Assembly (NCBI RefSeq): GCF_023065955.2
Contig: NW_026622874.1
Coordinates: forward strand, 82,110,917-82,174,916
DNA from: Ursus arctos
Lineage: Eukaryota; Chordata; Mammalia; Carnivora; Ursidae
Direction of reading: 5' to 3'
DNA length: 64,000 bases
In this document: piece by piece, positions 58,623 to 64,000 of the stretch
How the letters are laid out: each line of letters opens with the position of its first letter
Numbering within the stretch: position 1 is the first letter of the stretch
Translations under genes and position numbers: made by a program
The notes under the pieces: model-generated
The model's database searches: none
Seen by the model: only the letters and a program-made list of their open reading frames with translations
What the model was told of the DNA's origin: nothing

Positions 58623-59543
58623 TCTGATGAGGAGAGGTTGCAGGGTTGTCCAGAGCCCAAATTATTGACCGGACCCAGGCTGTGCGCCCTTGTTTTATAG
58701 GGACCTTAGGGATATGGGCTTCTTGATTTTTCAGCCTGCCTTCTGGGGGAGGGGCCTGCCGCACCAATACTCAGGCAATCCTGTTTGGGTAGAGTCTCCG
58801 TGTCCTCTGCGAGGGGGGATGGGGTGGGCATACTGTGAGCCCGTATTTCCAGGCTTTTGTTCTCTGGCGGCTTTCCCTGGTGGTTTGCTGTGCCTTTTCT
58901 GAGAGTCAGAGCAGCAGTAGCCGAATCTCAGCCTCTGTCTCAGAACAGAGGGATCGCGGACTGTTCTCCGCTGATGTTCTGGCCACTTTAACTCTGTTTC
59001 TGTTGGTGCTGCTCAACCCTGCAGCGTCCCGGGATGTGGGCCCACACCCGGCGTCCCAGCCCTCACTTCCAGGGCCGGCGCATCTCTGTTTTGGTGTTTC
59101 TAACACCGCCAGCCGCCAGCCGCCTCCACCCCCACACGATCCCAGAGCTCCTGGTCTCAGTGTGGTTCCAGTGAGTACACCGGAGCTCCATTTCAGTCTG
59201 GTCATGCGCGTTCCCTGGCTCACGGTCTCAGTTTGCTCTCTCGCGGGTGCCGGTCCTCGAGTCGCCCCCTCCCCCGTGCACGTGGCTACCGCTTCCCGGC
59301 GCCCAAACGCGGTGGCTCCCTCCCCCTTCCATTTATCTTCCGATACCTGTGTGCGGTTTCACGGCTCCCCACTTCGTAACTCAATACTCATCGCTGGAGA
59401 TGTTCATTTGTAGAGATCCAGGTGTATCTTCCTGCCTGTCATGCTGATTCCGTGGATGCTCACAATGGTCTGGTACCTATCCAACTTGACTCAGGGGACT
59501 GGCTGAAAAAGGGGTCCCCTACTCCTCTGCCATCTTAACTCCT
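58623..59543 (-). promoter_or_regulatory. L1 5'UTR (internal promoter region)
   Basis: GC-rich leader like those at 14145 and 41796. The plus strand has a 192-codon open frame, 58835-59413, related to the antisense frames in the other leaders. Confidence 0.7.
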
Positions 59544-60340
59544 CCCCCCCTACATCTCTTACTACAGTCTTTGGTTTAAAATCTAATTTGTCTAATATGA
59601 GAATTGCTGCCCCAGCTTTCTTTTGAGGTCTTTTGGCAAAATAAATTGTTCTCGATCTCTTTGCTTTCAATCTGGAGATGTCTTTAGATTCAAAATGAGT
59701 CTCTTGTAGACAGCATATGGATGAGTCCTATCTTTTTACCCATCTCCAACCCTGTGTCATTTCATGGGAGCATTTAGGCCATTCACATTGAGGGTAACTA
59801 TTGAAAGATATTAATTTGGTGCCACCATATTGCCTGTGAAGTCCCTGTTCTATAGATTGTCTCTATTAATTTCTAGTCTGTGTTACTCTTGGAGTCTTTC
59901 TTCTTTATAGAATCCCCCTTAAAATTTCTTACAGGGGTGACTTGGTTGTCATATATTCTTTCAATTTCTACTGGTCCTGGAAGCTGTTTGTCTCTCCATC
60001 CATGCTGAATGACAGCCCTCCTGGATAAAGTATCCTTGGCTGCATGTTCTTCTCATTTAGTACCCTGAATATGTCTTGCCAGCCCTTTCTGTCTTGCCAG
60101 GTCTCTGTGGATAGGTGTGACATTATTCTGATGTTCCTCCCTCCGTAGGTAAGAAATATTTTTCCCCTAGTGCTCTCAGGTTGGCTTCCTTGGTTCTAAG
60201 ATTTGTTATATGCCAGGGCATTGGTCTGTTCTCATTGATCTTGGGAGGGTTCCTCTCTGCCTCTTAGACATGAATGCTTGTTTCCTTCCCCAGATTAGGG
60301 ATGTTCCTAGCTATGATTTGCTCAAATATGCCTTTTAGTA

Positions 60341-60368
60341 CTCTCTCTCTCTCTCTCTCTCTCTCTCC
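60341..60368 (+). repeat. (CT)n microsatellite
   Basis: About 13 CT units within the ORF1 region of the older L1; it destroys the reading frame there. Confidence 0.95.
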
Positions 60369-60987
60369 ACCCCTCAGGGATCCCAATAATTCTGACATTG
60401 GAACATTTCGTGGTGTCATTAATCTCTCTAAGTCTGATCTCATGGGCTTCTAGCTGTTTATCCCTATCCTCCTCAGCTTCTTTCCTTTCTATCACCTTAT
60501 CTTCTAGATCACTAATTCATTCTTCTGCCTCATTTTCCCTGGCTGTTAGAGTATCCAGTTTGGACTGCATCTCATTCATAGCATTTTTAAGTTCAGCCTG
60601 ATTAGATCTCATTTCTACCCTCAGAGATTCTATATTGTTGCTAATGATTTTCTCAAGCCTAGCTATTGACTTAATAATTGCTACCCTGAAGTCTATCTCT
60701 GACATCTTGCTTATGTTCATATCCATTAGGTCTGTGGCAGAGGCCACAGTCTCTGCTTCTTTCCTTTGTTTGGAGTTCCTCCTCCTAGTCATTCTGTTGA
60801 GGGATGCTTGAGGGAATGTACTGAGTCCAAAATATAAACCACGACCCAAGCAAGATGCACTTGGGAAAATCCAGAGCAGTCAGAAGCCACTGCTGAAAAC
60901 ATAAAGCCAAAATGAAACACAAGAATAAAATTTATAAAATTTAAAAAATTTAGAAAAAAATTAAAAATTTTTTAAAAGGGGGGTGGG

Positions 60988-61225
60988 GGGGCGCCTGGGT
61001 GGCTCAGTCGTTAAGCGTCTGCCTTCAGCTCAGAGCATGATCCCAGCATTCTGGGATCGAGCCCCACATCAGGCTCCTCTTATGGGAGCCTGCTTCTTCC
61101 TCTCCCACTCCCCCTGCCTGTGTTCCCTCTCTTGCTGGCTCTCTCTCTCTCTGTGTCAAATAAATAAATAAAATCTTTAAAAATAAATAAATAAAATATT
61201 TAAAAATAAATAAATAAAAATAAAA
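60988..61225 (+). repeat. CanSINE with expanded AAAT tail
   Basis: Head GGGGCGCCTGGGTGGCTCAG, TCTCTCTCTCTC middle, tail of repeated AAATAAATAAATAAAA units extending to about 61225. Confidence 0.95.
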
Positions 61226-62406
61226 GGGGGGTGAGGGGAAGGGGGCTATAATCTCTCCGCATGGACAAAGTAGGGTGTTTCAGTTGTTCCTGGGTGTATT
61301 TTGTTCTGTTTATGAGAGGATACTACTTCCCAAAATTACAGGGAAAGTAAAACTTGTATATATAAAAAGGTAATATTGAATAGGGAAAAAAGGACTACAT
61401 GGAAGCATATATCTATAAAAAATATATATAGGTGTGAAAAAGTACAAGTTGAAAAGCTACTATGAAATATGATATGTTAAACATCTGGTTGAAATGAGAA
61501 AAAGGTAAAAAGAAAAAACATAGAAGAAGCGTAAGAGAAAGAATAAAAAGGAAAAGAGAGTTGTATCTGAAAACTAAACAAGCAGTGAGGAAACGACAGG
61601 AGCTCAATATACTACTTTCCCTTGGTGTTGGGATTTTACAGTTTTATGCGGACCCTTGGGGTTGTTGTTCTCTTGGTCTTCCAGCTGGTCTTCTGGGGGA
61701 GGGTCCTGCTACACTTTCTCAGGCAACCCTGCTTGGGCAGAGTTGCCCTGCCCCCTGTTAGGGGGCTAAGCTCTGCGGAAACTGGTTTTTTTTGAGGTTT
61801 TGTTCTCTGGCGACTTTCTGTGCCTGTTTTGAGGGTCAAAGCAAAAATGGCTGCACCCAGACCTCTGTCCCAGAGCAGAGAAATCCTAGTCTCTTCTCTT
61901 CACTAAGCCCTCCAGAGCACAGTCTCCATTTCTGTATGCGCCTCTGAAAACCACAGCCACCCGCGGTGCACGGCCACAACACTAACCCCGGGACCAGTGT
62001 GTGTCCCTGTCCTTGGTGCTTCTAAACCGCGAGTGGCTGTGGGCTCATGGGGGCTCACGTGCACGGACCCACATGTCCTGGATCTTATTGGGGGGCTGCT
62101 CTAAAGCCCTTTCCCTGCCACTACCACTCTGTGAGTTTTTGCCTGTTCCCAGCACAGGACGCTTTGCACTCCAGTGTTATATCACTTTTCAGGTGCCAGC
62201 TTATGCAGGCTCTCTCCCCCTTCTGATTATCTTCCAATATCTCCCCGCAGATTCATGACTCAGCCTTTCCTACCTTGAGACAGGTAGTGTTTTTCTGCTT
62301 GTAGATATCATTTTCTGGGTGTTCAGAATGGTTTGGTAGATATCCAGCTAAATTCAGGGGACCATTTGCAACAGGGTCTCCTACTCCTCTGCCATCTTGT
62401 CTCTTC

Positions 62407-63385
62407 TATCATCTGTTTATTTTTTAATCTGATTGTGTGTGTGTGTGCATGTGTGTGTGCGCATGTGTGTGTGCACATGTTGTGTTATGTAAGTTCTTTC
62501 TGTATTTTTAATATTAAACACTTATTAGATTTGTCATTTGCAAATATCTCCTTCCATTCACTAGGTTGCCTTCTTGTTGTGTTGATGGCTTCCTTTGCTG
62601 AGCAGAAGCTTTTTATTTTGGTTTAGTCCCAATAACTTATTTTTGCTTTTGTTTTCCTGTCCTCAAGAGATATATCCACATATATGTTGCTAAGGCCAAT
62701 GTCCAAGTGATGACTGCCCGTTTTATTTTAGGAATTTTATGGTTTCAGGTCTCAAATTTAGGTATTTAATCCATTTTGAGTTTATTTTTGTGTATGGTAT
62801 AAGAAAGTGGGCCAGTTGCATTCTTTTGTATGTAGCTGTTGGGTCTTCTCAACACCATTTATTGAAAAGACAGAATATATTGTATATTCTTGCCTCCTTT
62901 ATTGTAGGTTAATTAACCAGATAAGTGTGTATTTCTGAGCTCTCTGGAGGACATTATGCTAAGTGAAATAATCCAGACAGAGAAAAATGAAAACTGCGTG
63001 ATCTCACTTTTATGTGGTGTCTTAAAAAAGTTGAACTCATAGTAACAAAGAATAGAATGGTGGTTACTAGGTGCAGGGAGGTGGGGAAAGTGAGAAATGT
63101 TGGTTGAAGGGTACAAACTTTCAGATATGAGTTGGTTTTGGAGACCTGCTGGTCACCACAAGTACTGTGTGGTGACTGTATTTAATAATACATTGTAAAT
63201 CTGAAATTTGATGAGAGAGTAAATCTCAAGTGTTCTTACCACAAAAAAGTAAGTATGTATAGTGATGGATATGTTAATTTGCTTGATTATGGTAATCATT
63301 TTATAATATATACATATATCAAAACATGTTCTATACCTTAAAACATATAATTTTTATTTGTCAATCATACTTCAAAAAGTTGGGG
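62407..63385 (+). mobile_element. Old L1 with 5' inversion (twin-primed)
   Basis: 62407-62940 is ORF2 C-terminal text on the minus strand (CATTTGCAAATATCTCCTTC; GAGTTTATTTTTGTGTATGG). At 62941 it turns to plus-strand ORF2 end and 3'UTR (ATTATGCTAAGTGAAATAAT; TCACTTTTATGTGGTGTCTT), ending near 63385. Confidence 0.82.
62434..62479 (+). repeat. Imperfect (TG)n with CG/CA steps
   Basis: Alternating purine-pyrimidine tract (TGTGTGTGTGTGTGCATG, then GTGTGCGCATGTGTG), the type of sequence able to adopt Z-DNA. Confidence 0.85.
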
Positions 63386-63915
63386 GGGAAACCTGGAAAA
63401 TAAGAAGATAAAAAGAAAACAAATGGTCTAAATATAATCCATTTGCCACTTTTAAGAGACTGTATGTATGTTTGTGCCTTTTTATAAAGGTATGTGGAAA
63501 ATATCAGTACTGTCTCTAGGTAGTGGGAATATTTTGCCTTGAGCTTATTTATATTCTCTGATGTTTTCCTAATGGAAATTTATTACCAATAAATAAAATA
63601 TGAAGACAAAAAAAAAAACTTGAGAAAGATTAAAGAGAAAAATATTTAATGATTATATTTTAAAATCAAAATAGTCCTCAGACTTTTAGTATCAAACAAA
63701 AAACATGCTACAAGAATATCTTAAAGAATATCTTAAAGCAGGTTTTTGAATATGTATTTAATGTATGGTTTTTTTAAGGTACAGAAGTCTTAACAATCTA
63801 CACATTGCTTTTGATTGTGTAGTTCAGAATTTATTAATGTTCTTTTTCATACAAATGCTAACAGGAAGGTATTAAAAAGATTTTGATAATTCTGTGGTTT
63901 AGAAAAAATACACCT
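63386..63915 (+). other. Intronic sequence, nothing firmly recognised
   Basis: AT-rich, with an A-run at 63609-63619 that could be the tail of an old retroelement. No ABCA exon found. Confidence 0.4.
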
Positions 63916-64000
63916 GGGGCACCTGGGTGGCTCAGTTGGTTAAGTGTCTGCCTTCAGCTCAGGTCATGATCCCAGGGAGCCTGCTTCTCCTCCTGCCCCT
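63916..64000 (+). repeat. CanSINE, cut by window edge
   Basis: Head GGGGCACCTGGGTGGCTCAG, then a jump from GATCCCAGGG to AGCCTGCTTCTCC: about 50 bases of the usual middle are missing. Confidence 0.92.

Larger units (their letters stand above)
53317..59543 (-). mobile_element. Near full-length young L1, antisense, fourth in the row
   Basis: About 6.2 kb including a nested CanSINE. 3'UTR 53317-53607, ORF2 53608-57427, ORF1 57500-58622, 5'UTR 58623-59543 ending TTAACTCC (reverse complement GGAGTTAAGATGGCAGAGG). It is the most complete L1 in the window, but both ORFs carry frameshifts and ORF1 carries a SINE. Confidence 0.93.
59545..62406 (-). mobile_element. Older L1, 5' end to start of ORF2, antisense
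   Basis: ORF2 endonuclease N-terminus text at 59545-59860, ORF1 from about 60793 to 59920 (MTRRRNSKQRKEAETVASAT), 5'UTR to 62406 (AAGATGGCAGAGGAGTAGGA in reverse complement). It stops where the young L1 at 53317-59543 begins. A CanSINE and a (CT)n run interrupt it. Confidence 0.8.

Overview
The window looks like nuclear DNA of a carnivoran mammal. It holds many tRNA-Lys-derived CanSINEs whose consensus (GGGGCGCCTGGGTGG head, AAATAAATAAAATCTTT tail) and accompanying young LINE-1 family look most like those of bears. The carnivore assignment is strong. The ursid assignment is an inference from remembered repeat consensus and was not searched.

The only host gene I can support is an ABC transporter of the A subfamily, ABCA3-like group, on the + strand. 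Eight consecutive internal exons are present: 477-658, 4223-4375, 12967-13084, 27138-27292, 33765-33920, 34242-34452, 36668-36818 and 44832-44930. Spliced, they give about 408 codons in one open frame. They run from the last membrane segment of the first transmembrane domain through the whole first nucleotide-binding domain: Walker A, Q-loop, LSGG signature, Walker B and H-loop. The first TMD lies upstream of the window, and TMD2/NBD2 must lie downstream. All exon phases match across the introns and there is no stop. Which paralogue it is (ABCA3, or the ABCA14/15/16/17-type tandem paralogues) cannot be decided here.

Most of the remainder is LINE-1 with CanSINEs nested in it, and each large intron is built largely from these. 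Intron after exon 1: an old antisense L1 (1410-4170). Intron after exon 2: several L1 pieces (5256-12870). Intron after exon 3: a near full-length sense L1 with a duplicated 3' end (14145-20870), an old sense L1 (20883-25238) and a 5'-inverted L1. Intron after exon 4: a nearly complete old antisense L1 (27325-33340). The intron after exon 6 is the most L1-free and keeps ancient L2/MIR traces. Intron after exon 7: a twin-primed L1, an L1 5' part, a 3'-truncated antisense L1 (38969-42716) and an older sense L1. The last, incomplete intron (from 44931) contains two long antisense L1s (46447-51210 and 53317-59543), a row of three additional L1 3' ends, an older L1 (59545-62406) and a twin-primed L1 (62407-63385). 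All L1 ORFs are broken.

No bacterial, phage, CRISPR, rRNA or functional tRNA feature was seen. The points most worth a second look are: an antisense open frame in several L1 5'UTRs; an L1 with tandem 3' ends inside one target-site duplication; a 173-bp insertion of unknown origin; and long L1 repeats placed around ABCA exons.
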